Shown here: one piece after another, positions 43,201 through 50,332 of the stretch
Layout: each line of letters starts with the position of its first letter
Position numbering within the stretch: position 1 is the stretch's first letter
NCBI GenBank assembly: GCA_044220725.1
Contig: JBGAQN010000003.1
Span: forward strand, 1-61,729
Length of the DNA stretch: 61,729 nt
Direction: 5' to 3'
From: Phosphoribacter sp044220725
Lineage (GTDB): Bacteria; Actinomycetota; Actinomycetes; Actinomycetales; Dermatophilaceae
The notes under the pieces: generated by a model
The model's database searches: none
The model's input: the letters and a program-made list of their open reading frames with translations, nothing else
What the model was told of the DNA's origin: nothing
Translations under genes and position numbers: made by a program

Positions 43201-45609
43201 GCCGTCGTTGCCAACGGTGAGGGTGTAGCGCAGGATGCCGTTGGTCGCCACCGCCGTCGGCGGGACCGGGTCGGTCTGGGCCTTGGAGATGGTCAGCTGG
43301 TTGAAGGCGCTGAGGCCGGCTCCGCCGGTCTGCACCACGGTGTCCTGGGTGGCGACGTTGTTTGCCTCATTGATCTCGGCGATCGCCCCGAGGGGGTCGA
43401 CCCGGACCTCGTTGTGCATGACCGGCTGGACGAACGGGGTCGCGAAGGCCTTGATGACGATCGTCGCGAACTGGTTGCCCGCCGGGGTGATGGTGCCGTG
43501 GTTGGTGTAGAACTCGGCCTCGGTGCCCAGCAGGCCGCCGCCGACACAGGTGATGACTCCGCCCGTGGCCGCTCCGTCATGCGTGCAGGTGAAGCCGGAG
43601 TCGCTCGTGGCCGAAAGGAACTTCGTGCCAGCCGGCAGGGTGTCCACGACGCGCACGTCGGTGGCGTTCTGCGGGCCGAGGTTGTCGACGTAGATCGTGT
43701 AGGTCTGCGTGCCGGCCGTGGCGATCGGGTCGAAGCCGGTGGCCGGGTCCGGGTAGGCCGGGATGCTCCCCGCCGGATCGGCGGTCGGTCCGGGCTCGTC
43801 GTACTTGAAGACCGTCAGGTCGATGCCCGTGGACACCTGGCTGGTGACCGAGGCCGAGTTGTTGGTCTCGTCCGACTCGAAGACCGCGTTGGCCGGGTCG
43901 ACGGTCACCGCGTTGGTCAGCGGGCCGACCAGGTCGGGGGCGACGAGGGTGATCGAGAAGGACTCGGTCGACTCGGGAGCGATCGACGGGTTGGTGCACG
44001 TGAGCACTCCTGAGGTGGCCGAGCAGCTGAAGTCGGCGCTGCCGACGTTGGCGAACTCGTCATAGATCGTTCCCGCAGGCAGGACATCGCGCACGGTCAC
44101 CTCAGTCGAGGCCTGTATGCCGCTGTTCCCCACGACGAAGGTGTAGATCAGGCCGCCCGTGCACAGGTCAGCCGGGTCGGCGTGCGGCCAGGAGCGGGCG
44201 CACACCGGGTCGGGAGCGGCCGACTTGGTGACGGTGAAGTCGACGGCCGGCTTGACCGTCGTCTTTTCAGTCGCGGTCGCGGTGACACCCGTGTTCTTGA
44301 CGTTGCCGGTGACCGTGGCCGTGTTGAGCAGCGTCGTCCCCGCAGGGGCGATGACCTTGCCGGTGATGGTGATGGTCAGCGTGCCGCCAGGGTTGAGGGT
44401 GCGGATCTTGCACCGAACCTCGGGGGCGGCCACCGCACACCCATTTCCGTTGCCCACCGTTCCATTGACAACGGCCTGCGTCGCCACGATGCTCGCGGCC
44501 TCCAGGCCCTGGGTGCCGTCGACGACGACGACGTCATCGGCCCGGCTGGTGCCGACATTGGTCACTCGAACCTTGTAGACCAGCGTGCCGCCAGGCGAGA
44601 CCGGGTCTGGCCCGGCGCCGGGGATGACGGCCGGGTCGTCGGTCTTGACGATTGTCAACGGTGGGGCGGCATTCGCGGAGGTGACGCTCGTGTTGACCGT
44701 CGCCGAGGTGTTGTTGAGTTCGTTGCTCTCGGCGATGGCGTTGGCCGGATCGACCGAAGCGGTGTTGGTCAACGACCCACCGGCCGCGGCTGGCGCCGTC
44801 ACGTGCAGGGTGATCGCCGCATTCTGACCCGCGTTGACCGAGCCCCCCGTGCAGACCACGGTGACGGCAGTGCCGCTGGTCGGTGAGCAGGTGAACAGGC
44901 TCGTCGTCGTGATCGACGTCAGGGTGACTCCGGCCGGCAGCGTGTCGGTCACGGCGACGTTGGAGGTTGCGACCGTGCTCGGGTTGTTGACCGTGAGGAC
45001 GTAGTCGAAGGCCGCCCCCGCCACGACGGAGGTCGGCCCGGTCTTGTTGATGGTCAGGTCGGGCAGACTCCCGCCTCCCGTGCCGCCCTGGACCAGGGTC
45101 TGCGAACTGGCATTCGTCGTGAAGTTCTGCGCCGACCTCGTGCCGGTGATCGTCGCCGTGTTGTTGATCGTCGTGCCGTTCGGCGCGGTGACGACTCCGC
45201 GGATGGTCACCGTCCAGGTGGCCCCGCCAGCCAGAGTGCCACCGTTGCAGGTGACCAGTTGCCCGCTCTGGGTGCAGGTGCCCTGGGTGGAGGTCACGGC
45301 ATACTGCGGCGTGGCCGGCGGCGCTTGGAGCGTGCCGACCCCGTTGAGCTGGTCGGCGAAGACGAGGTTGCTCACCTTGGCCCCGCCGGTGTTGACGATG
45401 GTCACCGTGTAGGTGATCTCGGCACCAGCAGCCACCGGGCTGGGACTGGCGACGTTCGTCACGGTGAGTGGGCTCACCGGATCGGCCGAGGCGCTCGGGG
45501 CCGCGGCGGCACCGAGCAGGACCAACGCGAACGCGAGCAGCACGCTCAGCATCCGCCGGGCCGGGCGGGCGGAGATGTGGACAGAGAACGCCGAAGCAGC
45601 CTGTGACAT
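40258..45609 (-). CDS. Giant secreted DUF11-repeat surface protein (12 repeats)
   Basis: A protein of about 1,783 residues: a signal peptide of about 45 residues ending PSASA, then 12 DUF11/CARDB-like beta-sandwich repeats of roughly 110-170 residues. Each repeat begins with a strand such as DLTINKTG or QLTISKAQ, then ITYTVTVTN, and closes with NTASVDPANAIAESNELNN-type sequence. Paired cysteines in each repeat (FTCS...VTCTGG) suggest one disulfide per domain. There is no LPXTG motif or terminal membrane helix, so how it stays on the surface, if it does, is unclear. The start at 45609 has AAAGGA upstream. It heads an operon with the pseudo-SGNH and small exported proteins. Confidence 0.88.
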   Translation of the reverse strand: MSQAASAFSVHISARPARRMLSVLLAFALVLLGAAAAPSASADPVSPLTVTNVASPSPVAAGAEITYTVTIVNTGGAKVSNLVFADQLNGVGTLQAPPATPQYAVTSTQGTCTQSGQLVTCNGGTLAGGATWTVTIRGVVTAPNGTTINNTATITGTRSAQNFTTNASSQTLVQGGTGGGSLPDLTINKTGPTSVVAGAAFDYVLTVNNPSTVATSNVAVTDTLPAGVTLTSITTTSLFTCSPTSGTAVTVVCTGGSVNAGQNAAITLHVTAPAAAGGSLTNTASVDPANAIAESNELNNTSATVNTSVTSANAAPPLTIVKTDDPAVIPGAGPDPVSPGGTLVYKVRVTNVGTSRADDVVVVDGTQGLEAASIVATQAVVNGTVGNGNGCAVAAPEVRCKIRTLNPGGTLTITITGKVIAPAGTTLLNTATVTGNVKNTGVTATATEKTTVKPAVDFTVTKSAAPDPVCARSWPHADPADLCTGGLIYTFVVGNSGIQASTEVTVRDVLPAGTIYDEFANVGSADFSCSATSGVLTCTNPSIAPESTESFSITLVAPDLVGPLTNAVTVDPANAVFESDETNNSASVTSQVSTGIDLTVFKYDEPGPTADPAGSIPAYPDPATGFDPIATAGTQTYTIYVDNLGPQNATDVRVVDTLPAGTKFLSATSDSGFTCTHDGAATGGVITCVGGGLLGTEAEFYTNHGTITPAGNQFATIVIKAFATPFVQPVMHNEVRVDPLGAIAEINEANNVATQDTVVQTGGAGLSAFNQLTISKAQTDPVPPTAVATNGILRYTLTVGNDGTDPVSNIVVKDFLPSGARFIAAADTDPGPGTTDAFFCTHDGAASGGVITCIGGDLSGTVNAIPDTGGVGNIPLTRQILITVYAPGTPGTYTNVAKVDPDNLVPEGNEFDNEAQASTTVTTAGGGGANSFHQLTIDKTSTASVATSSVITYVLTVTNEGTDPAFGVSVRDTLPAGTSFISADDQAPGATQFTCSVNGQVVTCSGATLSGTVTTLPGAPATRTIVITAFAPNRPMIVTNTAYVDPDNTIPEGDETDNAASASTVVTVGAGFIDLSVTKCDGGPCPTLGNSVDMNTPITYAVTVTNHGTDPAFQVTVRDILPAGATLLSAVDQAGGAGSFACSASDGVVTCIGGTLDGSLDLISGVPTERVILISVMPPQQHGLVITNQAFVDPANTIAESNETNNYAVDTSLVVSPFDVSLTKEGPTTAHQNSTEDYTITVTNNGAAVNDVLVEDALPTGLIVLGVTATPANFTCQVFENPVNVVRCVGDLGATGSDTATVTITVSAFVTADGGTLDNEACVDPANTIVESDEANNCATKSSVVDVFRPNISVHKSASVGSATIGQAFAYDITVANIGDAPAAAGWTVEDSLPSAVDFVAASGNNGGTCTESSGTVTCTPLALAVGAQETFTIQVRANTTATSAFTNTAAVSGTVDADAAVAPCDSSTCGPETSLANNSDSVTVSAGGPSINLVVGDITDLPDPAEQGDAVTYTVVVTNGGTQDALAADGHEVVIRVAVPTVGVTLGSTVGSAGFVCVASAGDSIVTCTGDLDGGEATTLSITLLTTGTTPPALEVTVTADPTNAIVETDETDNTASETTTVTSTQCTSCIDLVMGQISADPNPGVDGGQVTYEFAVTNIGDLSTANDPDPNEIVVAINLDTTSNDSAFVSGAGTNGFICSANLAFGPGPGQSLANPEVLCVGSASGLNPGQGTLITLVVDVDTATTPSYVDIDVAVDPGNQIVEDTNANNVGHLRIDVVAP

Positions 45610-45822
45610 GTTCAACCGGTCCTTTGGGGAGAAGAAGGACCCCCGAGTGTGAACATCGCCCACCCAATTCCCGAGGGGTCGGGTGTGTCAATGGCCCGGC
45701 ACGTAGCCGCAGCGGACTAGTCACACCCGCATCGGCACGCACCTGGCACTGAGTAAGAGCACCCGCGTCCGCGCCAGATACGTAACTGCGAGGGCAATTG
45801 TGTGTGTGTGTGTCCCAACGAC

Positions 45823-45854
45823 GAACCCCCCGGACCGACGGGTCCGGGGGGTTC
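45823..45854 (-). terminator. Terminator of the cold shock gene
   Basis: A perfect 14-bp stem (45823-45836 with 45841-45854) with a GACG loop lies 38 bases beyond the csp stop codon. A TG dinucleotide run (45800-45812) lies just beyond it. Confidence 0.85.
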
Positions 45855-45891
45855 GGTTGCTGAAGGGTTTCAGCAGCGATTCATTCGCGGG

Positions 45892-46095
45892 TCAGAGCGG
45901 GCGAACCGCATCTGCCTGCGGGCCCTTGGGGCCCTGGGTCACCTCGAACTCGACGCGCTGCGCCTCGTCGAGCGTCCGGTAACCCTGAGTCTGGATCGCG
46001 GAGTAGTGAACGAAAACGTCGGGGCCGCCGCCGTCCTGGGCGATGAAGCCAAAGCCCTTCTCAGCGTTGAACCACTTGACGGTTCCCTGTGCCAT
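45892..46095 (-). CDS. Cold shock protein (CspA family)
   Basis: A 67-residue single OB-fold RNA/DNA chaperone: MAQGTVKWFNAEKGFGFIAQD contains RNP1 (KGFGFI), DVFVHYSAI is RNP2, and GPKGPQADAV is the standard C terminus. Length is exact for the family. The region upstream of the ATG (46096-46319) is non-coding and could be the long leader that csp genes often use for temperature control. Confidence 0.96.
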   Translation of the reverse strand: MAQGTVKWFNAEKGFGFIAQDGGGPDVFVHYSAIQTQGYRTLDEAQRVEFEVTQGPKGPQADAVRPL

Positions 46096-46319
46096 GGGGA
46101 CAACTTTCTCTATAACTGGACACTGGAGCCCGCACCTCACGGACTCCGGTGCTGCCGCCATACCCCACCACGCGAGCTAGGGCCCGAGTGCCGCAACCGA
46201 CGTCGAAGCCCGGGTGGGTCGGCGTCGGGTCCGTCCTGCGAGGAACTGCAACTGCAACCGGCGCCGACGTTAGCACGCAGCACGAGCGACGACACCTGCT
46301 CTGGCGGAGCATTTTTGGG

Positions 46320-47300
46320 CTACTCGCGGGTAGTCTCACGGGTCGGTCCGGAGGTTGCCGCGCCGTCCACGGAACGGCTATGCGGACCGATCCCGCGGGT
46401 CGATATTGCGGGCGCTCGATCGCCTCGGATCGAGGCCACCATGTCGACGACCCGCCTCGTCGCCCGGACGTCATGGGCCCGGAAGACGGTCGCCCCGAGC
46501 CAGGCCGCGACGGCCGTGGCCGCGAGGCTCCCCTCCAGTCGCTCGTCGGCGGGCAGGTCGAGCGTTTCGCCCACGAAGTCCTTCCGGGACAGCGCCTGCA
46601 GGACTGGGAAGCCCAGCGCCGTGACGTCGGCCGTATGCCGCAACACCCGCAAGGAGTGGGTCGTCGTCTTGCCGAAGTCCAAGGTGGGATCGACGAGAAC
46701 CCGCTCGGGCGGCATACCGGCAGCGACGGCCCGTTGCGCGCCGGCCTGGAGGGTCGCGACGACGTCGGCTACGACGTCGAGCTCGCCCGGACCGTAGGTG
46801 ACGTCGACCGGGTCGGTGCGTGGCGGGTAGCCACCCGTGTGCGAGACGACGTAGCCCGCCCCGATCTCGACCGCGGTCGCGAGCAGCTCGCTGTCGTAGC
46901 CCGCCCACGTGTCGTTGATGAGGTCGACGCCCGCGTGCGCGGCGGCGCGGGCCACCTCGGACCGCCAGGTGTCGAGGGAGAGGATGAGATCGGGGTATGC
47001 CGCTCGCGCCCGTTCGAGGAAGGGCACCACGCGGTCGACCTCCATCGCGACGGTGACTTCTTCACCCTCCTGACCCGCACGCACCCCGCCGATGTCGACG
47101 ATGTCGGCACCGAGCGCGACTGCGGAGTCGAGGGCGGCCAGGGCGCTGTCGAGGTCGGCGTGCCGATTGCCCTGGTAGAACGAGTCCTTCGTGCGATTGA
47201 CGATCGCCATGACCGCCGGGCGGGAGGCGTCGAAGGTCTGACCGCGGAGCACCAGCCGAGCCGGTCGGGCCAGGGCGAGCGGGAACGCGTCGGGGGTCAC
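46320..47300 (-). CDS. folP2: Dihydropteroate synthase family protein, FolP2 type
   Basis: A 326-residue TIM-barrel protein. It has the pterin-site features VMAIVNRTKDSFY, DIVDIGGVRAG, LSLDTWRSEVA, INDTWAG, DPTLDFGKTT and SRKDFVGE. The NRTKDSF form, rather than NVTPDSF, marks the actinobacterial FolP2 paralogue, which in Mycobacterium leprae was reported not to substitute for FolP1. It may therefore do something other than condense pABA with pterin. A disordered C-terminal tail of about 35 residues is added. It stands alone without folB or folK. Confidence 0.85.
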   Translation of the reverse strand: MTPDAFPLALARPARLVLRGQTFDASRPAVMAIVNRTKDSFYQGNRHADLDSALAALDSAVALGADIVDIGGVRAGQEGEEVTVAMEVDRVVPFLERARAAYPDLILSLDTWRSEVARAAAHAGVDLINDTWAGYDSELLATAVEIGAGYVVSHTGGYPPRTDPVDVTYGPGELDVVADVVATLQAGAQRAVAAGMPPERVLVDPTLDFGKTTTHSLRVLRHTADVTALGFPVLQALSRKDFVGETLDLPADERLEGSLAATAVAAWLGATVFRAHDVRATRRVVDMVASIRGDRAPAISTRGIGPHSRSVDGAATSGPTRETTRE

Positions 47301-47491
47301 GGGCTCATCGTCGCATGGGGCTCGCGCTATTCCCGTCCACGCTATGCCCGTCCAAGCTATTCCCGTCTGGGCGTGTGGGTTTGCTCATCGGCTGCGGATT
47401 GGCGGGGAACAGGGTCGAACAGGTAACCTAGACAACGAGTCTCCGCGATGGAGGCGCGCAACCCATTGATACGAAACGAAGTTCATCACGC

Positions 47492-47596
47492 ATGCCTAGC
47501 TGGATCTCTTACCTTCCGATGTTCGGCCGCACCACGCGTCGCGGCGGGACCTACTACTACGACCGTCGCGACATGGTCATGGGGCGTCACATCTGA
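47492..47596 (+). CDS. Possible 34-residue small protein with its own terminator
   Basis: The frame from ATG 47492 to TGA 47596 reads MPSWISYLPMFGRTTRRG then GTYYYDRRDMVMGRHI. The sequence is unlike random high-GC translation: it has four tyrosines and balanced charge. A G/C hairpin follows 24 bases after the stop codon. The region before it (47301-47491) has an AT-richer stretch that could be a promoter. No strong ribosome-binding site is seen, and I recognise no family. Confidence 0.38.
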   Translation: MPSWISYLPMFGRTTRRGGTYYYDRRDMVMGRHI

Positions 47597-47620
47597 CCCT
47601 TCGCACGGCACGCTCTCCTA

Positions 47621-47646
47621 CGCCCCCGGCAACGTCGCCGGGGGCG
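47621..47646 (+). terminator. Terminator-like hairpin after the small frame
   Basis: The 10-bp stem CGCCCCCGGC (47621-47630) pairs with GCCGGGGGCG (47637-47646) around a 6-base loop, and CCTTCACGTT follows. Confidence 0.6.
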
Positions 47647-47681
47647 CCTTCACGTTCAGGGTAGGGGCAAGGAGGGATGGC

Positions 47682-48470
47682 TTAGGGGTCAGCCTTGCTC
47701 GGTCGCCGTGAGACCGGCTTTTCATAGTGTGGGACGAGCAGCCCGCCAGCGATGGCGGTCAGCAGGTGCCAGACCGCGTGCCCTTGTAGCCAAGAGTTGG
47801 GCTCGCACCACAGCCCGCGATCGTCAGCCAGCCACACGGCATACGCGATGACGAGGGCACCCACGGCGGCGGCGAGCGGGCGGGAGCGCGGAGCCAGTCG
47901 CCACTCCAGGGCGATGCCGGGGAGGAGCACGAGCGCGAACAGCCAGCGCCGCGCGTCGGGGGAGACCGCCTGCGCGGCCAGGAGCGATAGGACGAGGGCG
48001 GCCGCGAGGAGGATGGCGCGCCCGGCGGTGAGGGTGCCGCCGCGCCAGAGTGCGCCCGTGATGAGCAGGGTGCCCAGGAGGTACATCCCCTGAACGTCGA
48101 GCACCTGCCCCGCGAAGGTGAGCTGCGCGTGGTAGGCGAGGCTGCCCGCACCGAGGGCCAGCAGGGTCAGCGCAACGACGGGGGCGAGGACGCGCTCCGC
48201 CGTATGCCGGGCCAGTCGCCTCCCGCGGTCTGCAGCGATGAGTGCGGCGACGCAGAAGGCCAGGCTTGAGAGCGAGTTGGCTGGTTGGCGCAGCAGGCCG
48301 GTGCCGAGGGCCTCGCAGAAGCATCTCGCGATGGGGGTCGTGAGGCAGGTGGCTGGGCGATCACCGAAAGCCGTTGGGGCCAGCCAGGCGATGAGGGCGG
48401 CGATGGTGACCAGGAGGGCTGCCCCGCCGAGAAGCGCGGCAAGGCCTTGGGTGGCGCGGGCGCTGCGCAT
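47682..48470 (-). CDS. Ceramidase-family membrane protein
   Basis: A protein of about 262 residues with seven hydrophobic helices, matching the alkaline ceramidase/CREST fold. It contains CEALGTGLLRQPANSLSSLAF (the family C/E-x-x-N-S-x-S block), SLAYHAQLTFAGQVLDVQGM (zinc His and Asp) and GHAVWHLL (the other zinc histidines). The predicted activity is amide hydrolysis of ceramide-like lipids in the membrane. The start is uncertain: ATG 48470 (MRSARATQ) begins the conserved part, while a frame continues upstream through 18-bp repeats encoding STSTVP-type hexapeptides to an ATG at 48674. Neither has a good ribosome-binding site. Confidence 0.72.
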   Translation of the reverse strand: MRSARATQGLAALLGGAALLVTIAALIAWLAPTAFGDRPATCLTTPIARCFCEALGTGLLRQPANSLSSLAFCVAALIAADRGRRLARHTAERVLAPVVALTLLALGAGSLAYHAQLTFAGQVLDVQGMYLLGTLLITGALWRGGTLTAGRAILLAAALVLSLLAAQAVSPDARRWLFALVLLPGIALEWRLAPRSRPLAAAVGALVIAYAVWLADDRGLWCEPNSWLQGHAVWHLLTAIAGGLLVPHYEKPVSRRPSKADP

Positions 48471-48472
48471 GG

Positions 48473-48652
48473 TGCTCGGCACGGTGCTGGTGCTGGGCAC
48501 GGTACTGGTGTTGGGCACGGTGCTGGTGCTGGGCACGGTACTGGTGTTGGGCACGGTGCTGGTGCTGGGCCCGGTGCTGGTGCTGGGCCCGGTGCTGGTG
48601 TTGGGCACGGTGCTGGTGCTGGGCACGGTGCTGGTGCTGGGTGCAGCGCCGT
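48473..48652. repeat. 18-bp tandem repeat, about ten copies
   Basis: Units alternate GGCACGGTGCTGGTGCTG and a one- or two-base variant. They abut the ceramidase gene and, if translated, give repeated STSTVP on the minus strand. From 48653 to 49000 no further gene is seen. Confidence 0.9.
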
Positions 48653-49000
48653 CGGAGGCTTGGGCGCGCGGCATACCTCTGAGTGTGCCTGGTCGCGGCG
48701 CCAGGGGTGCGCGAGGACGTCGGGCGGGCGTGAAGCCGTCGATGAAGCAGCCGCCGCATGCGTGATCGTCCTAGCGGCGAGTGCTTCATGGGCTCCCCCA
48801 ACCCCGGTTGGCGCCCGGCGACCCGAGAAGGCGCCCATGACGGCGCCATTGCTGCTGCCCCAACGACAGCTACGGCGCCTTCATCGGCGACGTCATGCGG
48901 CGCGAGGTGCGAGCGAGCGGTCGGTGGACGGACAAATGAACCCGCTTCGGCTCGCCGTCGGGCCACCTGGGCGTGGCGGCGCAGGCTTCCGTTCGGCGGA

Positions 49001-49471
49001 CTAGCCCCGCCAGGACTGCAGATCAGCCCTCTGGCGAAGCAACTCCGGAGGCGCGTCGTAGTGGTCGATCAAGATGCTTAGCGCCTTCAGGGTCTGTTGC
49101 CGGCCAACATCATCAATCCGGCCTGTGAGACGCAGCAGCGTGAATCCGGCACCGATGATGATCGTGGCAGCATCGATCTGGCCTCCCGCATCAGGGATGC
49201 CGGGACCCTCCGGGACGTCAAGATCCTCGACCACGTCCTCGAAACCGCTCTCCTCAAGGAGATTTGCCACAGTCGTCTGCGGACCGAGCTCGTCACGCCG
49301 CGTGGCCCACTCGTAGAGCAGGTCGTAGCCCTCATCGGTTCCGAATGGAGCGAACCCCCCGCCCTGGTCCTCGTAGACAGGATCGGTGAAATGTGCCGCG
49401 AACGCTGGGTGAGTCTGTGGTATCGATGGCTCTTCGTTCACCACGGTCCTTTCGTCGCCTTGAATGGGCAC
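49001..49471 (-). CDS. Conserved hypothetical protein, YfeS-like
   Basis: A 156-residue acidic cytoplasmic protein. HPAFAAHFTDPVYED...FAPFGTDEGYDLLYEW near the start resembles the small YfeS-type domain with its APFGxDEG motif. The C-terminal half contains a helical stretch (AATIIIGAGFTLLRLTGRIDD) and ends LLRQRADLQSWRG. The function is unknown. It is isolated between a non-coding gap and tRNA-Ser. Confidence 0.5.
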   Translation of the reverse strand: MPIQGDERTVVNEEPSIPQTHPAFAAHFTDPVYEDQGGGFAPFGTDEGYDLLYEWATRRDELGPQTTVANLLEESGFEDVVEDLDVPEGPGIPDAGGQIDAATIIIGAGFTLLRLTGRIDDVGRQQTLKALSILIDHYDAPPELLRQRADLQSWRG

Positions 49472-49501
49472 ATTCTGGCGCGGAGGGCGTGGTGGGTCCT
49501 A

Positions 49502-49616
49502 CGGCCTGCGCGAGCGCCAGCGAGCAGAGGGTGGGGACTTCTACTTGGCCACCAGCGGGGACCTCAGCTTGGCCATTGACAGCCTGCGCGAGCGCCAGCG
49601 AGCGGAGGGCGTGGGA
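49502..49616. repeat. Direct repeat of about 34 bp reaching into the tRNA-Ser 3' end
   Basis: GCCTGCGCGAGCGCCAGCGA is present at about 49502 and 49582, followed in both by a GAGGG-GTGGGA segment; in the second copy this is the acceptor end and T-arm of tRNA-Ser(UGA). A third partial match (GGAGGGCGTGG) lies near 49484. This resembles leftover attachment-site copies. Confidence 0.6.
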
Positions 49617-49689
49617 TTCGAACCCACGTGACGGTTGCCCGCCAAGCGGTTTTCAAGACCGCCGCACTAGGCCACTATGCGAGCCCTCC
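49603..49689 (-). tRNA. tRNA-Ser (anticodon UGA)
   Basis: An 87-base class II tRNA. The acceptor stem GGAGGGC pairs with GCCCTCC, the anticodon loop CTTGAAA gives UGA, and a long variable arm and T-arm GGGTTCGAATCCC are present. CCA is not encoded. Confidence 0.95.
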
Positions 49690-49975
49690 TCGGCCCCGGC
49701 GATAACGACGGGCCGACGAGTCATCGTAGACGAGCGCCCAACGCCACCTCGTCCCAGCATCGGAGACGGACCCCGGATGCCCCGCCTCGACCGGCCAGCC
49801 ATCACGCCAACAGCCCAGCCCCACGAGCAACAGCCCAACCCCTCGAGGCTGGCCAGCGACCTGGAGAGCGCGAGCGGGTTGGGGTTGATGGGCGAGGGAG
49901 AGAACACCCATCCGGCCGCATCCCGCTCGCGCAACTCGAACCCAGCCACTCCCGAACGGCGAGCGGATGCGCTGA

Positions 49976-50016
49976 GGTGCCGTGGACGGCATACAGGGCA
50001 TGTCGCCCACGGCACC
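49976..50016. repeat. 10-bp stem-loop in the gene-free stretch 49690-50332
   Basis: GGTGCCGTGG (49976-49985) pairs with CCACGGCACC (50007-50016); the loop carries one GGCATAC word. I see no gene in the surrounding 640 bases. Confidence 0.6.
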
Positions 50017-50184
50017 AGTCCGCAGCGCGTCGCCGTCGCCCCCGCGTCCGTCGGCCGCGTACTACGGAGTCTTCGTCACACCCGGACCCCACATCCGCGC
50101 CGGCCTTGATCTGCCGGTCCGGCGGGGGCTGAGGCGACACAGCCGGAAGGAGTCACGTCGCGCCCGCCAGATACGCGCGATCCC

Positions 50185-50218
50185 GTATGCCGGGCGCGGA
50201 CCGCCTTGGGCGGCATAC
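50185..50218. repeat. Inverted pair of the CGGCATAC word upstream of the subtilase operon
   Basis: GTATGCCG (50185-50192) and CGGCATAC (50211-50218) face each other across an 18-base loop, 115 bases before the subtilase start codon. Confidence 0.7.
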
Positions 50219-50332
50219 CCGTGGCCGCACCGTGTCCGGTATCTGGCACGCGCGCGAGGACTCCTCCCTGATAACCGCCCGGAGCCCTAGGCTCACACTC
50301 AGCCACGCCACTCCCCCACGGAGGACCTCCCC

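Noticed and set aside
41545..44013. 822-codon plus-strand frame opposite the DUF11 gene
   Set aside because: It is a shadow of repeated codons in the DUF11 repeats, consisting of Gly/Arg/Asp/Val low-complexity sequence.
45800..45812. TG dinucleotide run as a phase-variation tract
   Set aside because: It is short (about six units) and lies beyond a terminator, not in a coding or promoter region.
48238..48765. Hydrophobic plus-strand frame with VLGTVL repeats
   Set aside because: It is produced by the 18-bp minisatellite, and its flanks are antisense to the ceramidase gene.
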